Shown here in pieces: positions 8,905 to 17,372 of a stretch of DNA of 64,000 bases (positions are counted from its first letter, which is position 1; each line of letters opens with the position of its first letter). The translations under genes were made by a program, and so were the position numbers. Source of the stretch: Pseudomonas sp. JAI120 (GTDB lineage: Bacteria; Pseudomonadota; Gammaproteobacteria; Pseudomonadales; Pseudomonadaceae); NCBI RefSeq assembly GCF_014207255.1, contig NZ_JACHCZ010000001.1, positions 732,592 through 796,591 on the forward strand, given 5' to 3'. The notes under the pieces were generated by a model. The model ran no database searches. It saw nothing but the letters and a program-made list of their open reading frames with translations, and was not told where the DNA came from.

Positions 8905-11900
8905 ATGCAAGCCCCTCATTCTATTGCCCACGCCGTCAGCGCTCGCTTCGCTGATCGACCGACACTGGACAGCGTGATTCGCCAGCAACTCGCCACGGCC
9001 ATCGGCGCCGGATACCCCAGCCTGAGCCTGGACCTCAGCCGCACACGCCTGGCCAGGCCACAACGCCGAGGCTGGCTGCTGCAGCCCTTTATGCAGGTGG
9101 TCCACGACGCCCTGGCCAGCGGTGTGGCGTTGGACTTCAGCGACGTGAACGGCTCGCCCTGGTACCTCTCGGACGAGCCACCCAAGCGCCTGAAGTTGCC
9201 CGGTGTGACCGGGGAAAAACTCGATATGCAGGTCATCGCGACGCTGGTCGACGAACTGCCACGCATCCTGCCCATCGCCCTGCAAAATGCGCTGACCGAA
9301 TACTGGGATAGCGGCCCCTGGCGCTGGCTGGCTGGCGTATTGAGAGACACCCTGCGCATCAGTGCCCTGAGCCAGGCCAGTCTGGACCCACCCGCCAGGG
9401 AGACCCTCGAGCAGTTGCTCGAGAGGCCGGACCGCGAGGCACGCATCGCACGTCATGGGGCGAATGCCGTGATTGCGTACAGCCTGGAAGCCACCCTCAC
9501 AACCGCCGAACGCAGCGTGACCCTGATCGGGCCGCAGTTGGCTCTGGTCCGCGCCTTCAACGGCAAGGTTTCGGTGCTGTTGTGCAGCCCGGAACACACC
9601 GTCGAGACGTTCGAGAGCATGGACGCACTGATCCAGGCCTACGGCCAACAATTGAGCCGCCGGTACCAGGTCGATGACATCTTGATTCAACGCTACGAGC
9701 CCGACGGCGATCCCTTCGAGCACCAAGCGTCGATGATCCTCAATCGCCAACTCGAAGACCTGGGCAGCCTGCGCCTGCCCACCGGCCAGCCCTTCAGCAC
9801 CTGGCAGGCGCTGTACGCCGACATCACCGACCCGGGGCGTTTTTTGCGCGATGCGCCGGCCGCCCCAGCGCGAACCCTGGACAGCTTGCGCCAGCACCTG
9901 CCGACCTGGCTGCGCGACGCCAGTTCCGACGACCAGGCCACGTACAGGCGCTATACCCTGGCGCTCGCCGGGGCCAAACGGCGGGCTGCGGGGCGTAACG
10001 CCTTCAGCGACATCGATGACCTGCGTACCTACACCGTCAACGCGCTGTTGCAAGCCTTGCAGCAGGATGCCGTGACCTTGGGCATGTCGGCGCTCACGCC
10101 GCCCTCGGTCGCCGCCCTGCATCCCGATGACCTGCAACTGAGCTTCGCCATCGCCGCCGGCTATCCGGGTACCGCCGGGATCATCCGGCATGAACGCATG
10201 AGCCTGACCGACCTGGCCATCGACAACGTGTCCAGCCGCCCCAGCGGCAGCGTGACCCTCACCCACCGGCTCGGCTTGCCACTACCGGCCTGGCTGACCG
10301 CCGACTACCTGATGGGTGCCGACGGCCCGGTGGCACGCGCGGACATCGGCCAGTACTACCCGCGCCTGCTGGAAACACATCTGCTTGGCGAAAGCGCCGA
10401 GGCACGCCAGCGTGAAACCCTGTTCGCCGAACAACAGGCCGTGCAGTTGCCCTTGCTGGCCCTGGAACTGAACCTCAAGCAGCAAGCGGGCCTGAGCGCC
10501 ACGGGCGCGCGCCTGGTAGCGGCATTGATGGAGCCTGATGCTGCCAACCACAGGGTCGACCAACGGCCCGTGGTGATCCGCCATCTGGCGCTGCTGCGGA
10601 CGCCCGGCGCCCAACCGGACACGGTCACCGCGATGTACTTGATCGAGGCCGAAGACATCCGCGTCGGCCCCCATGTGTTGTACCGCCCGCTGTATGCCGA
10701 GGCACTCCAGGAATTTGCCAGCCGCCGGGCCCTGTTCGAGGCCATCGCGGAGAGCGGCCCCTTGCAGGACGGCGTGTTGACCTGGCTGAGTGACAAAGCC
10801 CGGCCCATCTACGCCAATGGCGGGTTCCGCGAGCCCCACTCGCTGCGCTTTGGCCAGGGCGACGAATTCGCCCCCTTGAGTAAACCGGCGCCGGCCACGC
10901 TGTCCGTCGATGGTATCAATGACGAGCTGCAACAATGCCGGGTGACCGGGCGCCTGATGAGCTACTTGTACAGCGACCACGCGCGGGCCCTGGTGGAGCA
11001 GGCCAATCGTGAATCGGTGTCCAACAGCGAAGGCCGCTGGCAGGTGCTGCGCGAAGGCAGCAGCTTGTTGTTCGGTAACCTGTTGCTGCCACTGCTGCGT
11101 GGGCCGGCCATGCTGACCGGCTGGCTGTGGGGCCTGATGGCCAGCCTGGACCAGGACATCCCGGCGCTCGCCTCCCAAGACCCGCAAACCCGAGAACTGG
11201 CGACCGTCGACCTGTTGCTCAACCTCGGCTTGCTGTTGCTTGAGGCCGTTCCCGTGGTGATCGCCGCACCCTCTGCGCTGGAGGTAGGGCTCAAGGACGA
11301 AGCATTGCCCGAGCCCCTGGCCCCGTGGATCGCCGAGCAGTGGCCGCTGCCGCCACCGCCCAGGATCCGTGAAGGCGCTGTCATCCTGCCGGGCGCGCCA
11401 GCGCAGACGGGCAAAACTCTACTGGACTTGAGTTTTACCCAGGCACGCCAGCGTCTGACCACGATCCAGCGCAGCCGCCTGACCAGCTTCCGCGCGCCTC
11501 GCCCGACGCCCCTGCCCCAACCGGTATTGAACGGGCCACGTCGCGGGCTCTACCTGGTGGAGAACACCTGGCATGCCCTGGTGGAGGACGAGTGGCTGCA
11601 GGTGGCCCTGGAGCCGGAGGGCGATATCCGCGTGGTGATGCCTGGCGACGCGACGCACCACGGCCCCTACTTGCGCAGCGAGAGCGACGGGACCTGGTCG
11701 GTCGACATGCGGCTGCGCCTGCGTGGCGGCATGCCGCCCAAGCGGATTGCCGCCGAACGCCAGCGCCAGGCGCAGCGCATCAGCGAACTCAAGCTCAGCT
11801 TCGAACAGTTCATCCAGGGCCAGGCGGCCCAGCAGAGTCGGATCGACATTATCCTGGGGGTGATGACCAGAACCGACGAGGACCCACGCTTCAGCGAAAC

Positions 11901-13560
11901 GCAACGGGCCGACAGTCGCCAACGCTTCGATACGGCGCTGCAGGAACAGACGCAGGCCTACCAGCAACAGCTGGACAGCCTGCAAGAGCGCAGCGCGCTG
12001 GGGATTGCCTTGCCGCCCCAGTCGGTGGCGAGCTTATTGGAAAATATCGTCAACAACGCGCGCAAACATGTGGTGGTGGCCGAAAAAGACCGTACAGCGC
12101 TTTACCACAACAACAGTCGCTTCACCGTCAAGGGCGCACGCCTGGCCGAAGCGGTACTGACCGACTTCGCGGCTTACCGCGAGTTCATCCGCGCAATGAC
12201 TGCCATCAATGAACGCTCGGCCCATTGGCTCGAACGGCGTGACCGCTATCTCGACCAGCTGTTCAGCCTCGGCGACGCCGGGGCTGAATACTACAAGCGC
12301 CTGACCTGGGAACGCCCGCAGGAAATCAGTGCCTTGGCCGTCAAGGCCCTGCTGATGCGCAACTATGAACTGATGACCCATAAACACCCTGATCATCCCT
12401 TGGTGAGTGTACTGATCGATATCCTCGAGCCGCTTCAGGAGCACTTGCGTACCCACAGTGACCTGAACGACCTGGAACTGTCGGCAGAGGAACGCATCAA
12501 CGTGCTGGAAAGCCTGGTGGAGCACTATGGGCGGGGCCTGGACTCATTGCAGGGAGTTGGCATCGTCAACGCTGATGAACTCGACGGCGACTATTTCCCC
12601 AAGCTGGTCACGCTGGTGAGGGAGCTGTACCAGGAGGCGGCCAGGCAGTTGGCCAGCGAAATCAAGCCGATTGCCCGGCCCCCCCGGCGCCCGAATCGGC
12701 GCAGCCCGACGGCCGTGGGCCGACCGCAGAAAAAAGTCATACGCACGCCCAAAAAAGGCACCTTTATCGGCGAAGTCAAACCCCTGGGCACCCTGGAAAC
12801 CGTCGAGGTTCGCTCGGAAGTCACCGGCGAGGTGCTGGGTACTTATGCGCAACGAGGCGAACAATGGATCGAGTTCAAGGAATCGGTACTGCCGACAGCC
12901 GCACCGGCTCCCCGCAGCCTGAGCCTGGTCAAGGGTGAAGCCCGCAAGCTGCTGGCCATGCTGGAAGAACACCTCAAGCGCGGCGATCAATACATGAAAA
13001 TCTCCAGGCATCCGGAAGAGGTCCAGGAGGTGCTGCAACATGAGTCGGTACGCTACGACAAATTGGCCAACGAACTGTACCGGGCCATCCAGGCCCAACC
13101 AGCCGAGGCCCGTACGCCCGCAGACCAGACGCTGGAGCGCGACATGCGCCAGGCCGCGGTGCGCCTGAATGAGCGTGGCCTGGCGCTACGCATTCAGCTG
13201 TGCCTCGAATTACCTCCCACCCACGGCAACCTGGAATTCCTGATCGAACAAAAGCGCGCGAACATGGCGCTGCTGGGCGAGCGTATCCAGCTCAGCGGCG
13301 ACCGGCGGGACTTTGTCCAGGAATACGCGGTCAACGACCAGGGTGGCTACCCCTTGTGGTACGCCCATTTCCATTACCCGGCGGCTGACACGCCCAAGCA
13401 GAACTACACCGCCGCGCACCTGAAAATCCGCGAGCAACGCCGGGTGAGCTACTACTCGCAGCTGGCCAGGGCCCAAAGCCCCCAGGCGGTGGTGGATGTG
13501 CATCGCGGGTTGATCGGCAAGGCGCTGGCGGAGCGTTGGTTCCTGCCGCTGGCCTCCTGA
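8905..13560 (+). CDS. Giant dermonecrotic-toxin-domain-like protein (about 1551 aa), second tandem copy
   Basis: A paralogue of the preceding gene along its whole length: LYRPLYAEALQEFASRRALF, DKARPIYANGGFREPHSLRFGQGD, hydrophobic segments near residues 717-748 and 766-792, MRLRLRGGMPPKR, a helical region, the KKGTFIGEVKP module and the C-terminal WYAHFHY (1485-1491) plus YTAAHLK block. The frame is open from an ATG at 8872, but AAAAGGA just before the ATG at 8905 makes the latter the better start. The two genes are so close that they are probably one transcript. Hydrophobic hairpins inside very long helical proteins are typical of pore-forming or translocating toxins, but this is inference. 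A terminator hairpin follows the stop. Confidence 0.8.
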   Translation: MQAPHSIAHAVSARFADRPTLDSVIRQQLATAIGAGYPSLSLDLSRTRLARPQRRGWLLQPFMQVVHDALASGVALDFSDVNGSPWYLSDEPPKRLKLPGVTGEKLDMQVIATLVDELPRILPIALQNALTEYWDSGPWRWLAGVLRDTLRISALSQASLDPPARETLEQLLERPDREARIARHGANAVIAYSLEATLTTAERSVTLIGPQLALVRAFNGKVSVLLCSPEHTVETFESMDALIQAYGQQLSRRYQVDDILIQRYEPDGDPFEHQASMILNRQLEDLGSLRLPTGQPFSTWQALYADITDPGRFLRDAPAAPARTLDSLRQHLPTWLRDASSDDQATYRRYTLALAGAKRRAAGRNAFSDIDDLRTYTVNALLQALQQDAVTLGMSALTPPSVAALHPDDLQLSFAIAAGYPGTAGIIRHERMSLTDLAIDNVSSRPSGSVTLTHRLGLPLPAWLTADYLMGADGPVARADIGQYYPRLLETHLLGESAEARQRETLFAEQQAVQLPLLALELNLKQQAGLSATGARLVAALMEPDAANHRVDQRPVVIRHLALLRTPGAQPDTVTAMYLIEAEDIRVGPHVLYRPLYAEALQEFASRRALFEAIAESGPLQDGVLTWLSDKARPIYANGGFREPHSLRFGQGDEFAPLSKPAPATLSVDGINDELQQCRVTGRLMSYLYSDHARALVEQANRESVSNSEGRWQVLREGSSLLFGNLLLPLLRGPAMLTGWLWGLMASLDQDIPALASQDPQTRELATVDLLLNLGLLLLEAVPVVIAAPSALEVGLKDEALPEPLAPWIAEQWPLPPPPRIREGAVILPGAPAQTGKTLLDLSFTQARQRLTTIQRSRLTSFRAPRPTPLPQPVLNGPRRGLYLVENTWHALVEDEWLQVALEPEGDIRVVMPGDATHHGPYLRSESDGTWSVDMRLRLRGGMPPKRIAAERQRQAQRISELKLSFEQFIQGQAAQQSRIDIILGVMTRTDEDPRFSETQRADSRQRFDTALQEQTQAYQQQLDSLQERSALGIALPPQSVASLLENIVNNARKHVVVAEKDRTALYHNNSRFTVKGARLAEAVLTDFAAYREFIRAMTAINERSAHWLERRDRYLDQLFSLGDAGAEYYKRLTWERPQEISALAVKALLMRNYELMTHKHPDHPLVSVLIDILEPLQEHLRTHSDLNDLELSAEERINVLESLVEHYGRGLDSLQGVGIVNADELDGDYFPKLVTLVRELYQEAARQLASEIKPIARPPRRPNRRSPTAVGRPQKKVIRTPKKGTFIGEVKPLGTLETVEVRSEVTGEVLGTYAQRGEQWIEFKESVLPTAAPAPRSLSLVKGEARKLLAMLEEHLKRGDQYMKISRHPEEVQEVLQHESVRYDKLANELYRAIQAQPAEARTPADQTLERDMRQAAVRLNERGLALRIQLCLELPPTHGNLEFLIEQKRANMALLGERIQLSGDRRDFVQEYAVNDQGGYPLWYAHFHYPAADTPKQNYTAAHLKIREQRRVSYYSQLARAQSPQAVVDVHRGLIGKALAERWFLPLAS

Positions 13561-13572
13561 AAAACTGTGGCG

Positions 13573-13601
13573 AGCCCGCTTGCAGTGCCGAGCGGGCTTT
13601 C
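13573..13601 (+). terminator. Rho-independent terminator after the giant-protein operon
   Basis: AGCCCGCT (13573-13580) pairs with AGCGGGCT (13591-13598), followed by TTCT. It sits 13 bp after the stop codon. The flanking TGTGGCGAGC sequences resemble fragments of a Pseudomonas REP element, so the terminator may be built from a REP remnant. Confidence 0.6.
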
Positions 13602-13654
13602 TGTGGCGAGCCCGCTCACCGTAACGGGCATGGAGATTGTTTTTTACCCAGGCT

Positions 13655-16030
13655 TTAGTGGGCAAACAACGAGTTGCCCTTCTGCCCCGCCAGCTTCTCG
13701 GGTTTGATCAGGAAACGCGCGAGTGCCGGCAGCAGCCACAGTGCACCGAACATGTTCCACAGCAGCATGAAGGTGAGCATCAGGCCCATGTCGGCCTGGA
13801 ACTTGATGGCCGAGAAGATCCAGGTGCACACGCCGATGGCCAGGCACAAACCGGTGAACAGCACGGCTTTACCGGTGGACTTGAGGGTCTGGTAATAGGC
13901 TTCCTGCAACGGCAAACCTGCCCGCAGGAAGCTTTCCAGGCGGCTGTAGATGTAGATGCCGTAGTCCACGCCGATCCCCACGCCCAGGGCCACCACCGGC
14001 AAGGTCGCGACCTTGACGCCGATGCCCATGAACGCCATCAGCGCGTTGCCCAGCACCGAGGTCAGCACCAGCGGCAGCACGATGCACAGGGTCGCTGCCC
14101 AGGAACGGAAGGTGATCATGCACATGGTCGCCACGCACAGGTACACCAGGATCAGGATGGTCAGTTCCGACTCCTTGATCACCTCGTTGGTGGCCGCCTC
14201 GATCCCGGCGTTACCGGCGGCGAGGATGAATTCCAGGCCGTCCTTGTTGTTCTCCTTGGCGAAGTCCTGCACCGCATGCACCGCGCGGTCGAGGGTTTCG
14301 GCCTTGTGGTCGTTGAGGAACACCAGCACCGGCGCCAGTGAGCAATTGTTGTTGTACAGGCCATCGGCACGGGCGATGGAGTTGTTCAGCACGTCGGGGT
14401 TACGCGACAGGGTTTCCCACTTGAGGTTGCCCTCGTTCATGCCCTTGATCATCTGCTTGGACACGGTCACCAGCGAGATCGCCGACTGCACGCCTTCGGT
14501 GTTCTGCATTTTCCACATCAACTGGTCGATGGGCGCCATGGCTTCATAGCGCGAGCAGCCTTCGGCCTTGGTCTTGACCATCACCACCAGCACGTCGGAA
14601 CTGGTGGAGTAGTTGCTGATGATGAAGTTGTTGTCCTTGTTGTAGCGCGAGTCGGGACGCAGTTCCGGGGCGCCCTGGTCGAGGTCGCCGATCTTCAGGT
14701 TCTGGCTGTACCAGAGGCCGCCGCCAAACGCCACCAGCGCCAGCAACACCGACACCGGCGCCACTTTGGCGCTGGCGAACTTCGACAGCAGGCGCCAGAA
14801 CGGGTGTTCGCGGTGCGCGTCCTTTTTGCTCCGGGCAATGGCCCGCTTGCTGATGCCCGCATAAGAAATCGCCACCGGCAGCAGGATCAGGTTGGTGAAC
14901 ACAATTACCGCCACGCCGATGGACGCGCCAATGGCCAGTTCGCGGATCACGCCGATATCGATGATCAGCAGCGTGATAAAGCCCACTGCGTCCGCGAGGA
15001 TCGCGATCATCCCCGGCAGGAACAGTTGCCGGAAAGTCCGCCGCGCGGCGGTCAGCGCGTTGTCTGCCTCGCTGGATTGCAGGGCGATACCGTTGATCTT
15101 CTGCACCCCGTGGGAAATCCCGATGGCGAAGATCAGGAACGGCACCAGCATCGAATACGGATCCAGCCCGAAGCCGAAGAAGTGCATCAGGCCGAGTTGC
15201 CAGACCACCGCCACCAGTGTGGTGCTCAACACCGCAATGGTGCTGCGCAGGCAGTTGGTGAACCACAGCAATAGAACCAGGGTGATGATGAACGCAACAC
15301 CGAAGAACAGCACCACCATCACCAGGCCGTCGATCAGGTCACCGACCTTTTTGGCAAAGCCGACGATGTGGATTTTGACGTTGGGGTTCTGGGCTTCGAA
15401 CTTGTCGCGGATCTTGTCTTCGAGCTCATGGGAAAACTTGCGGTAATCCAGGGCCAGCAACTTGCCCTGGTCCTGCGGGTCCGGGTAGGACTCCAGCAGC
15501 GGGATATCGACGATGCTCGATTTGAAATCGTTGGCCACCAGGCGCCCGACCTGGCCGGACTTGAGCACGTTGTTGCGCAGTTGATCGAGGCTTTGCGGCG
15601 AGCCGTTGTAGCTCTGCGGGATCACTTCACCGCCGGCAAAGCCTTCTTCGGTCACTTCGGTCCAGCGTACGCTGGGGCTCCACAGCGACTTGAGGCCCGA
15701 ACGATCGACGCCGGAGATGTAGAACACCTCGTCGTTGATCTGCCTTAGGGTCTCCATGTATGACTGAGTGAAGATGTCACCGTCCTTGGCCTCCACCGAG
15801 ATACGCACCGTGTTGCCCAGGTTGGCGAGGTCGTTGCGGTGTTCCATCATCTTTTCGATGAAGGGGTGCTTGAGCGGGATCATCTTTTCAAAGCTGGTGG
15901 ACGGGCGAATCAACGTCGCCTGCCAGAACAGGAAAATGCTCACCAACAGGCAGATCACGATGACTGCCGGGCGGTTGTTGAAGATCAGGCGCTCAAGAAA
16001 GGTCGCTTTATCGTTGTGATGACTGCTCAT
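13655..16030 (-). CDS. RND/MMPL-family transporter
   Basis: A 791-residue inner-membrane protein with the duplicated MMPL/RND plan: a TM helix at about 22-40, a large periplasmic domain (about 45-225), a TM bundle with FGLDPYSMLVPFLIFAIGIS, then a second repeat with another periplasmic domain and a bundle containing GVGIGVDYGIYIYSRL. It is shorter than three-component efflux pumps (about 1040 aa) and closer to lipid/hopanoid/sterol-type exporters. The downstream YCF48-like gene reads the same way from just upstream and is its usual partner in Pseudomonas. An A-rich AACAATAAGAAGG tract precedes the start. The cargo is probably a hydrophobic molecule; this is inferred from the family and the lipid-rich neighbourhood. 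Confidence 0.85.
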   Translation of the reverse strand: MSSHHNDKATFLERLIFNNRPAVIVICLLVSIFLFWQATLIRPSTSFEKMIPLKHPFIEKMMEHRNDLANLGNTVRISVEAKDGDIFTQSYMETLRQINDEVFYISGVDRSGLKSLWSPSVRWTEVTEEGFAGGEVIPQSYNGSPQSLDQLRNNVLKSGQVGRLVANDFKSSIVDIPLLESYPDPQDQGKLLALDYRKFSHELEDKIRDKFEAQNPNVKIHIVGFAKKVGDLIDGLVMVVLFFGVAFIITLVLLLWFTNCLRSTIAVLSTTLVAVVWQLGLMHFFGFGLDPYSMLVPFLIFAIGISHGVQKINGIALQSSEADNALTAARRTFRQLFLPGMIAILADAVGFITLLIIDIGVIRELAIGASIGVAVIVFTNLILLPVAISYAGISKRAIARSKKDAHREHPFWRLLSKFASAKVAPVSVLLALVAFGGGLWYSQNLKIGDLDQGAPELRPDSRYNKDNNFIISNYSTSSDVLVVMVKTKAEGCSRYEAMAPIDQLMWKMQNTEGVQSAISLVTVSKQMIKGMNEGNLKWETLSRNPDVLNNSIARADGLYNNNCSLAPVLVFLNDHKAETLDRAVHAVQDFAKENNKDGLEFILAAGNAGIEAATNEVIKESELTILILVYLCVATMCMITFRSWAATLCIVLPLVLTSVLGNALMAFMGIGVKVATLPVVALGVGIGVDYGIYIYSRLESFLRAGLPLQEAYYQTLKSTGKAVLFTGLCLAIGVCTWIFSAIKFQADMGLMLTFMLLWNMFGALWLLPALARFLIKPEKLAGQKGNSLFAH

Positions 16031-16040
16031 GCGTTCCCCG

Positions 16041-16056
16041 CCTTCTTATTGTTGTG
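16041..16056 (-). promoter_or_regulatory. A-rich RBS-proximal motif (Crc/Hfq-like) before the RND gene
   Basis: On the minus strand the leader reads ACAACAATAAGAAGGCG just upstream of the RND start. AACAATAA fits the AAnAAnAA catabolite-activity pattern bound by Hfq with Crc in Pseudomonas. The match is short, so regulation is only suggested. Confidence 0.4.
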
Positions 16057-17089
16057 TCGGTTCGGCGCCAGTGGGTGTGGCGACGCGAACGCCACCCTGC
16101 CCGACCAGAATCAAGTTGCCATTGCCTGCCGCCGTGACGGCCGACAACGAAATGCGGTCCGGGCGATTGAACACGCTGAAGGTCTGGCCGTCGTCATGGC
16201 TGACCACCACGCTGCCGCCATTGCCGACGACAACGATGGCGCCGTCCTCGAGCAACGTCGCCCCCGACAAACCGAACTCCAATGCGCCGCGTGCGGCATT
16301 CAGTTCGACCTGTTCCCAGGTGCTGCCGAAATCCGTGGAACGGTAAAGGTTGCCGCGCAAGCCGTAGGCCAGCAGGGTTTGAGGTTGTGCGGTGCTGATC
16401 ACGCCAAACAGCGAGCCCTCGTACGGGCCTTCGAGTTTTTCCCAGGTCTGGCCGTCGTCGCTGGAGCGGAACATGCTGCCCTGCTCGCCGACGATAAACA
16501 GGCCGGCGTCCTTGATCCGGGCAATAGCGTTGAGGTGGAACTGGTCTTCATTGTCGAGGCGGTCGCTGACGTCGTTCCAGGTCTTGCCGCCGTCGGTGGT
16601 CTCGATCAGCGCCCCGTAGGCGCCCACGGCCAGGCCGTGGCTGGCGTCGTTGAACCAGATGTCGAGCAGCGGGGATTCACGCTTGAGGTCCTGGTATTGC
16701 TGGGTCCAGGTGGCGCCGCCGTCGGTACTGGCGAGGATTTGCGCATCATGGCCAACCGCCCAGCCCTGCTTGTCATCGACGAAATACACCGCCGTGAGCA
16801 ACTGCTGGGTGGGGACTTTGGCTTGGGTCCAGGTGTTGCCCTGGTCATCGGAATAGAGGATGTGCCCGCGATCACCGACCGCCACCAGGCGCTTGCCGGC
16901 GTGGACGACATCGATCATCAGGCCTTTGGCGGCCTTGGGGGATTCAATCGCAAAAGGGGTATCGCTGGCGGCCTGGACGACAGTCGGCAACGCGACAGTC
17001 CCAAACAGCGAGAGCGCTGCGGCCAGCAACGCAACCCTGCGTGCGGCGCGTGGGCGGCAAACAACCCAACCCATGACAGGCTCACTCAT
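16046..17089 (-). CDS. Exported YCF48-like/BNR-repeat protein
   Basis: About 347 residues starting MSEPVMGWVV, chosen over an ATG 15 bp upstream because GGGAGAAAGG precedes it well. An N-terminal signal peptide (hydrophobic VALLAAALSLFGTVALPTVV, cleavage after VQA) is followed by repeated beta-propeller blades each carrying an S-D-D-G-x-T-W type BNR/Asp-box motif (SDDQGNTW, STDGGATW, TTDGGKTW, SSDDGQTW, STDFGSTW, SHDDGQTF). The fold resembles the photosystem II assembly factor YCF48, but in proteobacteria such proteins accompany RND/MMPL transporters. It ends 16 bp before the transporter start, so the two are an operon, probably a periplasmic accessory of the exporter. Confidence 0.85.
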   Translation of the reverse strand: MSEPVMGWVVCRPRAARRVALLAAALSLFGTVALPTVVQAASDTPFAIESPKAAKGLMIDVVHAGKRLVAVGDRGHILYSDDQGNTWTQAKVPTQQLLTAVYFVDDKQGWAVGHDAQILASTDGGATWTQQYQDLKRESPLLDIWFNDASHGLAVGAYGALIETTDGGKTWNDVSDRLDNEDQFHLNAIARIKDAGLFIVGEQGSMFRSSDDGQTWEKLEGPYEGSLFGVISTAQPQTLLAYGLRGNLYRSTDFGSTWEQVELNAARGALEFGLSGATLLEDGAIVVVGNGGSVVVSHDDGQTFSVFNRPDRISLSAVTAAGNGNLILVGQGGVRVATPTGAEPTQQ

Positions 17090-17103
17090 AGACCTTTCTC
17101 CCA

Positions 17104-17116
17104 TTTATTATTGTTA
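17104..17116 (-). promoter_or_regulatory. A-rich Crc/Hfq-like motif before the YCF48-like gene
   Basis: The minus-strand leader contains TAACAATAATAAA a few bases before the GGGAGAAAGG ribosome-binding site. It fits AAnAAnAA and matches similar tracts before other genes of this lipid-linked region. Confidence 0.4.
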
Positions 17117-17286
17117 GGTCGTCTCGCCTTCCCGGGCCCTGAAACCTGCAATCTAGAGCGCCTGGAGGAAGCAGGGGCCATCCTATCGGGCTTTCGAATC
17201 GTCTGACAATCGGTGCTACGTTATCTTTTGTTAACTGACGGCGTTTGGCCATGCCTGAATAGGAGGGTATTAGCCAGGCTGATTAA

Positions 17287-17331
17287 TGAATTTTTATTCC
17301 ATCTATTGAATTATTTGAATTTTTATTCCAT
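17287..17331. promoter_or_regulatory. Direct repeat of a 16-bp AT-rich element in a divergent promoter region
   Basis: TGAATTTTTATTCCAT occurs twice, at 17287-17302 and 17316-17331, 29 bp apart start to start (close to three helical turns), in the intergenic region between the divergent YCF48-like and Gfo/Idh/MocA genes. Spacing and identity suggest binding sites of a regulator lying on one DNA face. No known consensus was recognised. Confidence 0.45.
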
Positions 17332-17344
17332 TAATAGCCCTCCT

Positions 17345-17363
17345 GAAAACAATAATCCAAAGG
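17345..17363 (+). promoter_or_regulatory. A-rich Crc/Hfq-like motif before the Gfo/Idh/MocA gene
   Basis: GAAAACAATAATCCAAAGGA lies just before the start codon; AACAATAA precedes the AAAGGA ribosome-binding site. It follows the AAnAAnAA pattern seen at other catabolic genes in the window. Confidence 0.35.
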
Positions 17364-17372
17364 ACCACGGCT

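Noticed and set aside
8842..10266. 474-codon minus-strand frame inside the second giant gene
   Set aside because: Composition is typical of an antisense shadow, and the plus-strand gene is supported by its paralogue.
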